The position numbers were made by a program, and so were the translations under genes. Of a DNA stretch of 45,154 nucleotides, positions 27,928 to 37,419 are shown piece after piece (position 1 is the first letter of the stretch; every line of letters starts with the position of its first letter). The notes below the pieces were generated by a model. It made no database searches. It had not been told where the DNA came from and saw only the letters and a list, made by a program, of their open reading frames with translations. The stretch spans positions 1 to 45,154 of the forward strand of contig CAJQSV010000021.1 in the NCBI GenBank assembly GCA_905616445.1, in the 5' to 3' direction. This DNA is from an uncultured Pelagibacteraceae bacterium. GTDB taxonomy: Bacteria; Pseudomonadota; Alphaproteobacteria; Pelagibacterales; Pelagibacteraceae.

Positions 27928-28625
27928 TGAATATTTTAATTACAAGACCACTTATTGATGCGGAAGATCTAATGGAAAAATTTTTTAATTTTGGCCATAA
28001 AATTATTCATTTACCTACTTTAAAAATTTTATCAGCAAATACAGATCCTATTAACCCAAATGATTTTGATGCTTTCATATTTACTAGCGCAAATGCAATT
28101 AGAAATTTAAAACTGGTGAATACAAATAAAAATTTACATTGTTTTTGTGTTGGTTTAATCACAGAAAAAATTGCAAGACAATCCGGTTACACCAATACTT
28201 CCTCTGCAGGCGGAACAGTCAATGCGTTAAAAAATTTAATAATGATTTCAGATAAAATAAATAAAAATTCAAAAATTGCATATTTTTGTGGAGATAACAC
28301 CGCATATGATTTGGATCTTGAATTAAAAAAAGAAGGATTAAAAATAAAAAAAGTAATTAATTATTTCTCCGAAACTATTACTGATCTAAATGAAGACAAT
28401 AAAAAATTGATAGAACGCTATCTTCCTGATCTTATCTACATTTACTCTTCTAGAAGTGCAGAAAGTTTTATTGCTATAGTTAAAAACTACTCTTTAAAAG
28501 CATTAATGACACAATCTACTATTATGTGTATAAGTGAAAAAATAGCTAGTATTTTTAGATCTCAAGGGTGGAAAAAAATAGAAATTTTTAATCCAGGGGA
28601 TGAAATGACAAAATTAGAAATTTAA
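27927..28625 (+). CDS. hemD: Uroporphyrinogen-III synthase
   Basis: NILITRPLIDAEDL, FTSANAIRNL, FCVGLITEKIARQSGY; follows hemC. Confidence 0.9.
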   Translation: MNILITRPLIDAEDLMEKFFNFGHKIIHLPTLKILSANTDPINPNDFDAFIFTSANAIRNLKLVNTNKNLHCFCVGLITEKIARQSGYTNTSSAGGTVNALKNLIMISDKINKNSKIAYFCGDNTAYDLDLELKKEGLKIKKVINYFSETITDLNEDNKKLIERYLPDLIYIYSSRSAESFIAIVKNYSLKALMTQSTIMCISEKIASIFRSQGWKKIEIFNPGDEMTKLEI

Positions 28626-28629
28626 GCCA

Positions 28630-29712
28630 ATGAGTGTATTAGAAAATTTTAAAAATTTATTCCTAGATGTTTGGAAAGACGGTGTGTCTGGAATAAATAT
28701 TTCTGAAATAGTAATAGCTTTAGCAATTTTTACTTTTTTCCTTTTTTTAAGAGGGGTGTTCTCAAAGTTTGTTGTTAAAAAATTAGAGAAGTATGTTTCA
28801 AAGACATCTAATGGTTTTGACAATTCTTTAGTTCATTCAATGGAAGGTCCAGCAAAATTTTTTCCAATTGTTTTAGGATTTTTTGTTTCAACAAGTTATT
28901 TAACAGTTGAAAGCGGTACTGTTGATGTAATCAATAGATCTTTAATGACAGTATTAATTTTTTGGACTTTTCATCAAGTTATCGGACCATTTTCAGCAGT
29001 CATTAAATCAGCTGGCGGTCTACTTTCTAGAGATTTAATTAATTGGATTATTAAAGCAATAAAAGTTTTAATTTTAGTTTTGGGATTTGCTGCAGTCTTA
29101 GATCTTTGGGGAATAAAAATTGGCCCAATTATCGCTGGACTAGGTTTATTTGGAGTCGCAGTTGCTTTAGGAGCGCAAGACTTATTTAAAAATTTAATTT
29201 CCGGCATACTGGTATTAGTTGAGAGAAGATTCCAGGTCGGTGATTGGATTTTTGTAGATGGAATAATTGAGGGAACAGTAGAAAACATTGGTTTTAGATC
29301 TACAGTGGTGAGAAGATTTGACAAATCTTTAGCAACAATTCCAAATTTCCAATTTGCTGAAAAAGCTGTAATTAACAATTCACAAATTACCAACAGAAGA
29401 ATAAACTGGATTATAGGATTGGAATATCGAACTACAAGTGAACAGTTAAAAACCATTAAAGAGCAAATAGAAAATTTTATAAAGAAGAACGAGAATTTTT
29501 CAACTACGACAGATACAATTCTTTCTGTTAAAATAGATCAATTTGCCGCTAGTTCAATTGATATAAAATTAATATGTTTTACTAAAACATCTGCCTATCT
29601 AGAGTGGATGAACGTTAAAGATATATTGGCAATCGAAATTAAAGACATAGTAGAAAAAAACAAAGCTTCTTTCGCATTTCCTAGCACTTCAATATATGTG
29701 GAAAAAAATTAA
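28630..29712 (+). CDS. MscS-family mechanosensitive ion channel
   Basis: GLGLFGVAVALGAQDLFKNLISGILVLVERRFQVGDWIFVDGIIEGTVENIGFRSTVVRRFD. Confidence 0.95.
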   Translation: MSVLENFKNLFLDVWKDGVSGINISEIVIALAIFTFFLFLRGVFSKFVVKKLEKYVSKTSNGFDNSLVHSMEGPAKFFPIVLGFFVSTSYLTVESGTVDVINRSLMTVLIFWTFHQVIGPFSAVIKSAGGLLSRDLINWIIKAIKVLILVLGFAAVLDLWGIKIGPIIAGLGLFGVAVALGAQDLFKNLISGILVLVERRFQVGDWIFVDGIIEGTVENIGFRSTVVRRFDKSLATIPNFQFAEKAVINNSQITNRRINWIIGLEYRTTSEQLKTIKEQIENFIKKNENFSTTTDTILSVKIDQFAASSIDIKLICFTKTSAYLEWMNVKDILAIEIKDIVEKNKASFAFPSTSIYVEKN

Positions 29713-30002
29713 TGAATGCTTTTCTTATTTTATTTAATGACATTGTTCGACTGTATATTTGGGTTCTAATTATTAATGCTGTAGCGAGCTGGTTGGTTGC
29801 ATTTAACGTCATTAATACAAGCAATCGTTTTGTTTATTCTGTGTTGGAAATTTCCTACAAACTAACAGATCCACCTTTAAGGTTTATTAGAAGTTTTATG
29901 CCAAATTTGGGCACAGTAGATATTTCACCAATTGTACTTATTTTAGGTTTAGTCTTTTTAAGAAATTTTATTAATGAAATATTCTATAAAATAGCACTCT
30001 AA
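29712..30002 (+). CDS. YggT family protein
   Basis: YKLTDPPLRFIRSFMPNLGTVDISPIVLILGLVFLRNF. Confidence 0.92.
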   Translation: MNAFLILFNDIVRLYIWVLIINAVASWLVAFNVINTSNRFVYSVLEISYKLTDPPLRFIRSFMPNLGTVDISPIVLILGLVFLRNFINEIFYKIAL

Positions 30003-30004
30003 AC

Positions 30005-30841
30005 ATGATACTAGACGGCAAAAAAGAAGCTGCGTTATTAAGAGAAGAAATAAAAAAAGAGATTATTGCTTTAAAAAAAAAAAAAAATAAAGTACCAAGT
30101 TTAACTGTTATTTTGATAGGCGACTTTGCTCCCAGTCAAATTTATGTCAGAAATAAAGAAAAAAATTCAAAAGAAGTTGGAATTAATTCTGAAGTTATAA
30201 AATATTCAAAAGACATTTCTGAAAAAAAAGTTTTAGAAAAAATAGAGGAACTTAATAATGACAATAACGTTTCCGGTATTTTGGTTCAGCTTCCTTTACC
30301 TGCTCAAATCAATAAAGAGAAAATTACTAATGCTATTAATCCTAAAAAAGATGTTGATGGTTTTAATCCTATCAATGTTGGTAATTTAGCCTCTGGTTAT
30401 GAATCGATAGTTCCCTGCACGCCTCTTGGATGTTTGTATTTAATTAAGAAAGTTGAAAAAGATTTATCAGGAAAGCACGCCGTTATTATTGGTAGATCTA
30501 ATTTAAATGGAAAACCAATGGCACAATTACTTTTAAAAGAGAATTGTACAGTAACAATTGTTCACTCAAAAACTAAAGATATAAAAAACGAATGTCAAAA
30601 AGCAGATATTTTAGTTACAGCTGTTGGGGTTGCTAATCTAGTTAAGGAAGACTGGGTAAAAGAAGATTCAATCATTATCGATGTAGGAATAAATAAAGTC
30701 GGAGACAAAATTGTTGGTGATGTTGATTTCGATCAAGTTAAAGATAAAGTTAAGGCTATAACACCAGTACCTGGCGGGGTAGGACCAATGACTATTGCTT
30801 GTTTATTAAAAAATACTTTAGATTGTTTTAAAGCTCATTAG
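30005..30841 (+). CDS. folD: Methylenetetrahydrofolate dehydrogenase/cyclohydrolase
   Basis: VSGILVQLPLPAQI, PKKDVDGFNPINVG, PCTPLG, IGRSNLNGKPMAQLL, PVPGGVGPMTIACLL. Confidence 0.98.
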   Translation: MILDGKKEAALLREEIKKEIIALKKKKNKVPSLTVILIGDFAPSQIYVRNKEKNSKEVGINSEVIKYSKDISEKKVLEKIEELNNDNNVSGILVQLPLPAQINKEKITNAINPKKDVDGFNPINVGNLASGYESIVPCTPLGCLYLIKKVEKDLSGKHAVIIGRSNLNGKPMAQLLLKENCTVTIVHSKTKDIKNECQKADILVTAVGVANLVKEDWVKEDSIIIDVGINKVGDKIVGDVDFDQVKDKVKAITPVPGGVGPMTIACLLKNTLDCFKAH

Positions 30842-31214
30842 ATTTTGAACTGTCTATTTTAAGGTATTTACTATTTCTAAACCTCACAACAACAGTCGCT
30901 ATAGAAACGATTAATATTGCCAGAGCAATATAAATTAAGTTTGCAGGATCGCTTTCTTTATCTTGAAGAATTATATATCGAGCGAGGGCTGTAATTGCGA
31001 TTACAAGAGGGTAGGTAATTCTTACGGCTCGCGTTTCCCAATAAGATCTAACCAAACCAAGAACTTCGATATAGATGAACATCAATAATAAATCAGCCAA
31101 TCCTATTGTTTTTGTTTCATACATAGTTGATAATTCTACAAAGAATGCAATTATAGTCGCCACTAAAACGGCAAGTACTGCAACTAGTTGAATGTTTCGA
31201 ATCGCAGAGTTCAT
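30828..31214 (-). CDS. PsiE-like (phosphate-starvation-inducible E) membrane protein
   Basis: LLMFIYIEVLGLVRSYWETRAVRITYPLVIAITALARYIIL. Confidence 0.85.
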   Translation of the reverse strand: MNSAIRNIQLVAVLAVLVATIIAFFVELSTMYETKTIGLADLLLMFIYIEVLGLVRSYWETRAVRITYPLVIAITALARYIILQDKESDPANLIYIALAILIVSIATVVVRFRNSKYLKIDSSKSNEL

Positions 31215-31235
31215 TAATGTAATTGTATCAGAATT

Positions 31236-32417
31236 TTAAGATTTATTTAACTGTTTTGAATGATATTTAATAAATTTTTCTACTTTAGTTTTGTTAAATG
31301 TTTTGTTTTCTTCAAATGATACTTTTTGCATTGAATATGCGCTGCTAGAAGTTTTTCTAGACATGATTGTAACGTTTCCTTTATAAATTTTTAAACTAAT
31401 AGCTCCATTAACTTTATTTTTATTTTTATCTATTATTTTTTGAAGATTGATTCTTTTTTTTGAAAACCAATATCCGTTGTAGACAAGCTCAGCGTACAAA
31501 GGCATAATTCTCTCTTTTTTATGCATTGTTTCTTTGTCTAGTGTTACAGATTCCATAGCTCTGTGAGCGGCATAAAGAATAGTACCTCCAGGTGTTTCAT
31601 AAACACCTCTTGATTTAATTCCAATAAATCTGTTTTCAACAAGATCCACTCTTCCAACTCCATTTTTCCCTGCGATTTGATTTAATTTCTCCAGTAAATC
31701 GGCAGGACTAAGTTTCTTCCCATTAACTGAAATGGGTTCGCTATTTTTAAAACCTATTTTAACTGTAGTTATTTTATTGGGAGCTTTTTCAGGTGAAATG
31801 GTTCTTTGAAAAATAAATTCTGGTGCTGAGTTTTTAGGATCTTCTAAAGCTTTACCTTCAGTCGATGTGTGAAAAAGATTATCATCTACTGAAAAAGGTG
31901 GAGCTCCTTTTTTGTCTTTAGGTATAGGGATGTTATTTTTTTTTGCGTATTTAATTAAATCTGTTCTAGAAGCTAAATCCCATTCTCTCCATGGAGCGAT
32001 AACCTTTATTCTTTTTCCAAAAAAAGCGTAACCTAATTCAAATCTAACTTGGTCATTACCTTTGCCAGTAGCACCATGCGACACTGCATAGGCGCCATAT
32101 TTTTTTGCTATTTCTATTTGTCTTTTTGCTATTAACGGTCTTGCAATAGACGTGCCCAATAAATAATTTCCTTCATATAAAGCATGTGATCTCAGCATTG
32201 GAAAAACATAATCTTTTACAAATATATTTTTTAGATCTTCAATTATTATTTTTTTAACACCTAATCTTTTAGCATTTCTAATAATTTTTTTTCTATCGAT
32301 TATCTGACCAATATCAGACGTGTAAGCAATAACTTCTGCTTTATAATTTTCCTGCAACCATCTTAAGATAATCGAGGTATCAAGACCTCCCGAGTAAGCT
32401 AAAACTATTTTTTTCAT
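31236..32417 (-). CDS. argG: Argininosuccinate synthase
   Basis: VLAYSGGLDTSIILRWLQE, GTSIARPLIAKRQIEIA, SHGATGKGNDQVRFE. Confidence 0.98.
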   Translation of the reverse strand: MKKIVLAYSGGLDTSIILRWLQENYKAEVIAYTSDIGQIIDRKKIIRNAKRLGVKKIIIEDLKNIFVKDYVFPMLRSHALYEGNYLLGTSIARPLIAKRQIEIAKKYGAYAVSHGATGKGNDQVRFELGYAFFGKRIKVIAPWREWDLASRTDLIKYAKKNNIPIPKDKKGAPPFSVDDNLFHTSTEGKALEDPKNSAPEFIFQRTISPEKAPNKITTVKIGFKNSEPISVNGKKLSPADLLEKLNQIAGKNGVGRVDLVENRFIGIKSRGVYETPGGTILYAAHRAMESVTLDKETMHKKERIMPLYAELVYNGYWFSKKRINLQKIIDKNKNKVNGAISLKIYKGNVTIMSRKTSSSAYSMQKVSFEENKTFNKTKVEKFIKYHSKQLNKS

Positions 32418-32420
32418 TAA

Positions 32421-32921
32421 TTAACTGCAGTTTTTTTTTGCTGCATTGTATGCCTTGGTGAAACCCATCATTGAATAGTGATCTGTAGTTTCAGCACCTT
32501 TAGAAGTTCTTGCTTTTACAATCACATCTGTTGCTTTTTGCATCAATTTAATAAATTTCTTTTCTTCTCGATCATCAATTATCCACGCAAAGTTTTTTTT
32601 TGAAGTAAAAGAATAGCTTCTTTTACCCGATCTAGCCGTTACTGTTGAAGCTTTATATTCATGACCACTTGTTAAGCTAATTTCATCGTTGATATTTTCT
32701 GAAGGTCTAAAAGTTACAAATAATTTTGATTCCCCCCTTTTAACTGCAGCAGGAGCTCTTTTTGTTGGTGAAGTCTGTGCAAAGCAAATCTTTCCTTCAT
32801 TTGTTTCTGCTGTAAAACTTTCCCAGTTCTTAGACTTGCCAGTTGATTTAGGTGTACTAGCAAAGGAATTAAAAGAAAATAATAATAGAAAAATAAAAAT
32901 AAAAAATTTTTTTAAAAACAT
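32421..32921 (-). CDS. Invasion-associated locus B (IalB)-like secreted protein
   Basis: Signal peptide; NWESFTAETNEGKICFAQTSPTK..KLFVTFRPSENINDEISLTSGHEY; C-terminal GFTKAYNAAKKNC. Confidence 0.75.
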   Translation of the reverse strand: MFLKKFFIFIFLLLFSFNSFASTPKSTGKSKNWESFTAETNEGKICFAQTSPTKRAPAAVKRGESKLFVTFRPSENINDEISLTSGHEYKASTVTARSGKRSYSFTSKKNFAWIIDDREEKKFIKLMQKATDVIVKARTSKGAETTDHYSMMGFTKAYNAAKKNCS

Positions 32922-32967
32922 AAATTTATTTTTATACTATATTAAATTAATTTCAATGATTTGAATA

Positions 32968-34008
32968 TTATGGTGTTGGATTAGGATTATTTGAGTGGAT
33001 TAAATTTATCTTCTCAATAATTTCATCGCTAAGATCAATATCTGCAGTTTCAATATTTTCTTTTAGCTGCTCCATAGTTGTTGCTCCAATAATGTTACTC
33101 GTCATAAAAGGTCTTGAGTTCACAAAAGCAAGAGACATTTGAGTTAAAGTAAGTCCGTTTTCTTTTGCCAGCTTGTAATAATCATCGACAGCTTTTTTTG
33201 CATTATCTTCTTTATATCTAGTCCAAAAGTCTCCAAACAGTCCAATTCTAGAATTTTTTGGTATTTGATTGTCTCTATACTTTCCGGAAAGATAACCTAT
33301 TGCCAGAGGTGAATAAGCTAGTAAGCCAACTTTTTCTCTACAAGAAATTTCAGACATTCCAATATCATACGCTCTATTCAATAAATTATATGGGTTTTGT
33401 ACAGAAACTATTCTCGGGAGTTTTAGTTGTTCTGCTATTTCTAAAAATTTAGATAGGCCCCAAGGTGTTTCGTTTGAAACTCCAACATATTTAATTTTAC
33501 CCTGATCAACAAATTTTTTTAAAGCTTTTAAAACGGATTCAAGATCATTCCATTTTCCCTCGCCTGAGTCGTGTTCGTAATTTCTTTTGCCAAAATAGTT
33601 AGTATTTCTTTCTGGCCAATGCAATTGATAGAGATCGATATAATCAGTTTGTAATCTCTTTAGACTGCCTTCGATAGCTACAGCAATATTTTCTTCAGTG
33701 TAGTTACCACCACCACTTCTTATCCACTCAACTCCTGGCCCAACCATTTTAGTTGCTAAAATAATTTTTTCTCTCTTTTTACTTTTTGTAAACCAGTTTC
33801 CAATAATTTCTTCCGTTTTACCATGTGTTTCTTGTCTCGGTGGAACAGCATAAACTTCTGCTGTGTCAAAAAAATTTACACCTTGCTCAAAAGAATAATC
33901 CATTTGCTCAAAGCCTTCTCCTTGAGTGTTTTGTTCACCCATATTCATTGTTCCAAGACAGATCAAGCTCACATCTATATTTGTATGGCCTAACTTTTTA
34001 AACTTCAT
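32968..34008 (-). CDS. Aldo/keto reductase (Tas-like), tandem copy A
   Basis: SLICLGTMNMGEQNT, FFDTAEVYAVPPRQETHGKTEEIIGNW, DLYQLHWPERNTNYFG. Confidence 0.95.
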   Translation of the reverse strand: MKFKKLGHTNIDVSLICLGTMNMGEQNTQGEGFEQMDYSFEQGVNFFDTAEVYAVPPRQETHGKTEEIIGNWFTKSKKREKIILATKMVGPGVEWIRSGGGNYTEENIAVAIEGSLKRLQTDYIDLYQLHWPERNTNYFGKRNYEHDSGEGKWNDLESVLKALKKFVDQGKIKYVGVSNETPWGLSKFLEIAEQLKLPRIVSVQNPYNLLNRAYDIGMSEISCREKVGLLAYSPLAIGYLSGKYRDNQIPKNSRIGLFGDFWTRYKEDNAKKAVDDYYKLAKENGLTLTQMSLAFVNSRPFMTSNIIGATTMEQLKENIETADIDLSDEIIEKINLIHSNNPNPTP

Positions 34009-34055
34009 AATGCGTAATTACTTTATTTTTATTTAACACTAAAGACTTATTAATT

Positions 34056-35096
34056 CTAAGGAGCTGGATTAGGATAGTTATGATGTATTGAATCAATTTC
34101 ATTAATAGTTTCATCATCTAGTTTGATATTAATACTTTCAATATTTTCTTTAAGTTGCTCCATAGTTGTTGCTCCAATAATATTGCTAGTCACAAAAGGT
34201 CTCGAGCTGACATATGCAAGAGCCATATGAGTTAACGACATATTTTTCTTCTTAGAAAGTTTATAATATTCATCAACTGCTTCGTAAGCTTTTTCTTTTC
34301 TATATCTTCCCCAAATATCTGCATATAAACCCATTCTTGAATCTTTAGGCATCTCGTTATTTCTATATTTACCCGACAAATAACCAAATGCCAATGGTGA
34401 GTAAGCAAGCAGACCAACTTTCTCTCGCATAGAAATTTCTGACATACCAACATCGTATGTTCTATTTAAAAAATTATATGGATTCTGAACTGATACAATT
34501 CTTGGTAAATTATTAACTTTGTTTAATTTTAAATATTTTGAAAACCCATAAGGAGTTTCATTTGAGATACCGATATGACGAATTTTTCCCTGTTTAATAA
34601 ATTTTTCTAATATTTCTAAAACAGATTCAAATTTATGCCACTTTTTTTCATTTTCATCATGTTGATAATCTAATTTACCAAAATAATTTGTATTTCTTTC
34701 TGGCCAATGTAATTGGTAAAGATCAATATAATCTGTCTTTAGTCGTTTTAAACTTTCATTAAGAGCAGACTCTATTCCTTTTTCATAGTACTCATTGCCC
34801 CCACCTCTTATCCATTTAAATCCAGGCCCAGTAATTTTTGAGCCTAATATAATTTTATCTCGATTTTTTTTTTGCAAAAACCAATTACCAATGACTTTCT
34901 CTGTTTTCCCATATGAATGATCCATAGGGGGTGTCGCATAAAGCTCCGCAGTGTCAAAAAAATTAATACCTTGTTCTAAAGCATAATCCATTTGAGCGAA
35001 TCCATCAGCCTCTGAATTCTGCTGACCCCAAGTCATAGTTCCTAAACATATTAGGCTTACCTTCAAATCTGTAGTCCCAAGTTTTTTAAATTTCAT
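34056..35096 (-). CDS. Aldo/keto reductase (Tas-like), tandem copy B
   Basis: SLICLGTMTWGQQNSEADGFAQMDYALEQGINFFDTAELYATPP; same length (346 aa) as copy A. Confidence 0.95.
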   Translation of the reverse strand: MKFKKLGTTDLKVSLICLGTMTWGQQNSEADGFAQMDYALEQGINFFDTAELYATPPMDHSYGKTEKVIGNWFLQKKNRDKIILGSKITGPGFKWIRGGGNEYYEKGIESALNESLKRLKTDYIDLYQLHWPERNTNYFGKLDYQHDENEKKWHKFESVLEILEKFIKQGKIRHIGISNETPYGFSKYLKLNKVNNLPRIVSVQNPYNFLNRTYDVGMSEISMREKVGLLAYSPLAFGYLSGKYRNNEMPKDSRMGLYADIWGRYRKEKAYEAVDEYYKLSKKKNMSLTHMALAYVSSRPFVTSNIIGATTMEQLKENIESINIKLDDETINEIDSIHHNYPNPAP

Positions 35097-35183
35097 AAAA
35101 TTACAATTATTCGTGAGTTAATTAGAATTAAACAAATAAGTAAAGAAGACAGGTATTGAAAAATACGAAAAAACTCTTATATT

Positions 35184-35945
35184 GTGATGTATATGGAATT
35201 TAACAAACAAAACGCAACAACAAGATCATCAGCATCAGAAGCAATAATTGACCAAGGGTTAAGAGCCTACATGCTTAAAGTTTATAATTACATGGGATCA
35301 GGAGTTCTATTGACTGGTTTTGTGGCCTTATTATTTTTCAAGCTTGCAGTTGTTACAGGTGAAGCTGGCGAGATAATGGGCTTAACTAACTTTGGATCAA
35401 CTATTTATACGTCAGGTTTAAAATGGGTTCTTATGTTAGCTCCATTAGGAGTAGTTTTTTATATGAGTTTTAATATTGCAAAAATGACTGCCGCAAAGGC
35501 TCAAACTACCTTTTGGGTATTTGCAGCTTTAATGGGAGCGTCTTTATCTTCAATTTTTTTAATGTACACAGGTGCTAGTATAACTAGAGTATTTTTTATT
35601 ACAGCAGGAACTTTTGGATCAATGAGTCTTTACGGTTACACTACTAATAGAGACTTAACTAAACTTGGCTCTTTTCTAATGATGGGTCTTTTTGGAATTA
35701 TTATTGCATCAGTAGTTAATATGTTTATGAAATCTACAATGATGTACTTTGTAATATCAATTTTAGGAGTTTTAATTTTTGTTGGCTTAACTGCTTATGA
35801 CACTCAAAAAATTAAGAACAGGTATCTTGAAAGTGATAGTGGAGAGTTAATGGGAAAAAAAGCAGTCATGGGTGCTTTAACTCTTTACTTAGATTTTATT
35901 AATTTGTTTATTATGCTGTTAAGACTTTTCGGTCAAAGAAGATAA
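35184..35945 (+). CDS. Bax inhibitor-1/YccA family membrane protein
   Basis: 253 aa, 7 TM; YDTQKIKNRYLE..ALTLYLDFINLFIMLLRLFGQRR. Confidence 0.95.
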   Translation: MMYMEFNKQNATTRSSASEAIIDQGLRAYMLKVYNYMGSGVLLTGFVALLFFKLAVVTGEAGEIMGLTNFGSTIYTSGLKWVLMLAPLGVVFYMSFNIAKMTAAKAQTTFWVFAALMGASLSSIFLMYTGASITRVFFITAGTFGSMSLYGYTTNRDLTKLGSFLMMGLFGIIIASVVNMFMKSTMMYFVISILGVLIFVGLTAYDTQKIKNRYLESDSGELMGKKAVMGALTLYLDFINLFIMLLRLFGQRR

Positions 35946-36293
35946 TTATTTTACAGCTCTTAAATTATTCCACCTAGTTTTTTCCATCAAATTAAAAAGA
36001 TTATTAGACCTTTCTAATATATTTCCGTGTTTATCTTCAATATAAAATTTTTCGTTATGATTTTTAGGTTTTAAAGATTTTAAAATTCTAAAAATTGGTT
36101 TTTCCGAAGCTCGTTGATATATATCAAAAGAAATTTCTCTAGGGCCTATAGACATTCCATAATCTTTCCAAGCACCACTAGAAACCATTTTTCCATATAG
36201 GTTTAAGATAGTTTGCAATTCTTTTTTTACAAAAAAAATCTCTTTGGCTTTATTGTTAGAAGTATTATTAACTACTAGTTTTAAATTTCTCAT
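35946..36293 (-). CDS. DUF2794 domain-containing protein
   Basis: FFVKKELQTILNLYGKMVSSGAWKDYGMSIGPREISFDIYQRASEKPIFRI. Confidence 0.9.
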   Translation of the reverse strand: MRNLKLVVNNTSNNKAKEIFFVKKELQTILNLYGKMVSSGAWKDYGMSIGPREISFDIYQRASEKPIFRILKSLKPKNHNEKFYIEDKHGNILERSNNLFNLMEKTRWNNLRAVK

Positions 36294-36835
36294 ATTTTAT
36301 ATTTATTAATTAGTGGAAGCTGAAAAGCAGTAAATATAAAAGTTAATGGCAACATACCCCAAACTTTAAAATTAACCCAAACAACCTCAGTTTGGGTTCT
36401 CCAAACAAGTTCATTGATCAAAGCTAAAAAAATAAAAAATATTATCCAACGGTTATTTAATTTATTCCAACCAGTTTCGTTAATTTGAAAGGCATTATTA
36501 AAAAGCATTTTTAAAAAATTTTTATCTAAAAATGTTTTTCCAACAAATAATACTAAAGCAAAAATAATATTAATAATAGTAGGCTTTATGTATAAAAAAA
36601 CTGGGTTATTAAAATATAAAGTTAGACCGCCAAAAATAGATATTATAATTCCACCTAATAATGGCAGATAAGGGATTTTTTTCTCTACTATATAACTAAC
36701 TAGAACCGCAATCAATGTGGCAATAATTAAAGGTGGTATTGCAATTTTTAAATTATTTCCACTTCTGTAATAAATAGTAAAAAATATTAGTAGGGGACCA
36801 AAGTCTGTAATAAATTTTAATAAAGACTTATTCAC
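36290..36835 (-). CDS. YciB/IspZ intracellular septation-like inner membrane protein
   Basis: DFGPLLIFFTIYYRSG..PTIINIIFALVLFVGK..NELVWRTQTEVVWVNFKVWGMLPLTFIFTAFQLPLI. Confidence 0.95.
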   Translation of the reverse strand: MNKSLLKFITDFGPLLIFFTIYYRSGNNLKIAIPPLIIATLIAVLVSYIVEKKIPYLPLLGGIIISIFGGLTLYFNNPVFLYIKPTIINIIFALVLFVGKTFLDKNFLKMLFNNAFQINETGWNKLNNRWIIFFIFLALINELVWRTQTEVVWVNFKVWGMLPLTFIFTAFQLPLINKYKI

Positions 36836-36912
36836 ACGTTATTTTTAGCACAAATCTATTTTTAAATAAATTTATATATTGATTTTTAATTAAAAGTTAT
36901 TATCTTTAGTTA

Positions 36913-37233
36913 ATGGCTTCAAACATTGCAAAATTTTCAATTGGAACAATCGTAAAGCATAAACACTTTGATTTTCGTGGAGTAATCTATGATGTTGATT
37001 TTGAATTTAATAATTCAGAAGAGTGGTATCAATCTATACCAAAGGACGTAAGACCTAGAAAAGATCAGCCATTTTACCATTTGTTAGCTGAGAGTAACGA
37101 TGTAACTTATGAGGCTTATGTGTCGGAGCAAAATCTTTTAATGGATAAATCGAAACAGCCAGTCAAACATCCTCTTATCAATGAAATATTTGTTGGCAAA
37201 AAGGGATCAAACTATTTCAAGCTTTCTAACTAA
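36913..37233 (+). CDS. hspQ: HspQ-like (hemimethylated DNA-binding/YccV domain) heat shock protein
   Basis: FSIGTIVKHKHFDFRGVIYDVDFEF..PFYHLLAESNDVTYEAYVSEQNLLMD. Confidence 0.93.
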   Translation: MASNIAKFSIGTIVKHKHFDFRGVIYDVDFEFNNSEEWYQSIPKDVRPRKDQPFYHLLAESNDVTYEAYVSEQNLLMDKSKQPVKHPLINEIFVGKKGSNYFKLSN

Positions 37234-37312
37234 TTAGTGGAAAGCTGCCATAAATCTAACAATATTAGATCACACGAATAACAAATAATTTACCTAAAAT
37301 TACAGTTATTAA

Positions 37313-37368
37313 TGCCTGGTTGAGAATTAATTTACTTCTTTAACTCCCTTGATATTCTCAATTAGGCA
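37313..37368 (+). other. Long inverted repeat/RNA hairpin upstream of ccmC
   Basis: tgcctggttgagaat (37313-37327) pairs with attctcaattaggca (37354-37368): 13 Watson-Crick pairs plus two G-U wobbles in + strand RNA. Confidence 0.7.
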
Positions 37369-37419
37369 AACAACTTACTTTCTTTAAAATAAAAAATAAT
37401 ATATTTGATTTAAAATAGG

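Noticed and set aside
28974-29456. 160-aa minus-strand ORF
   Set aside because: Antisense to the MscS-type channel gene, no recognisable features
30073-30087. ~15-nt A tract in folD as a possible frameshift
   Set aside because: The supplied translation stays in frame with a complete FolD, so no lesion; only a potential slippage site
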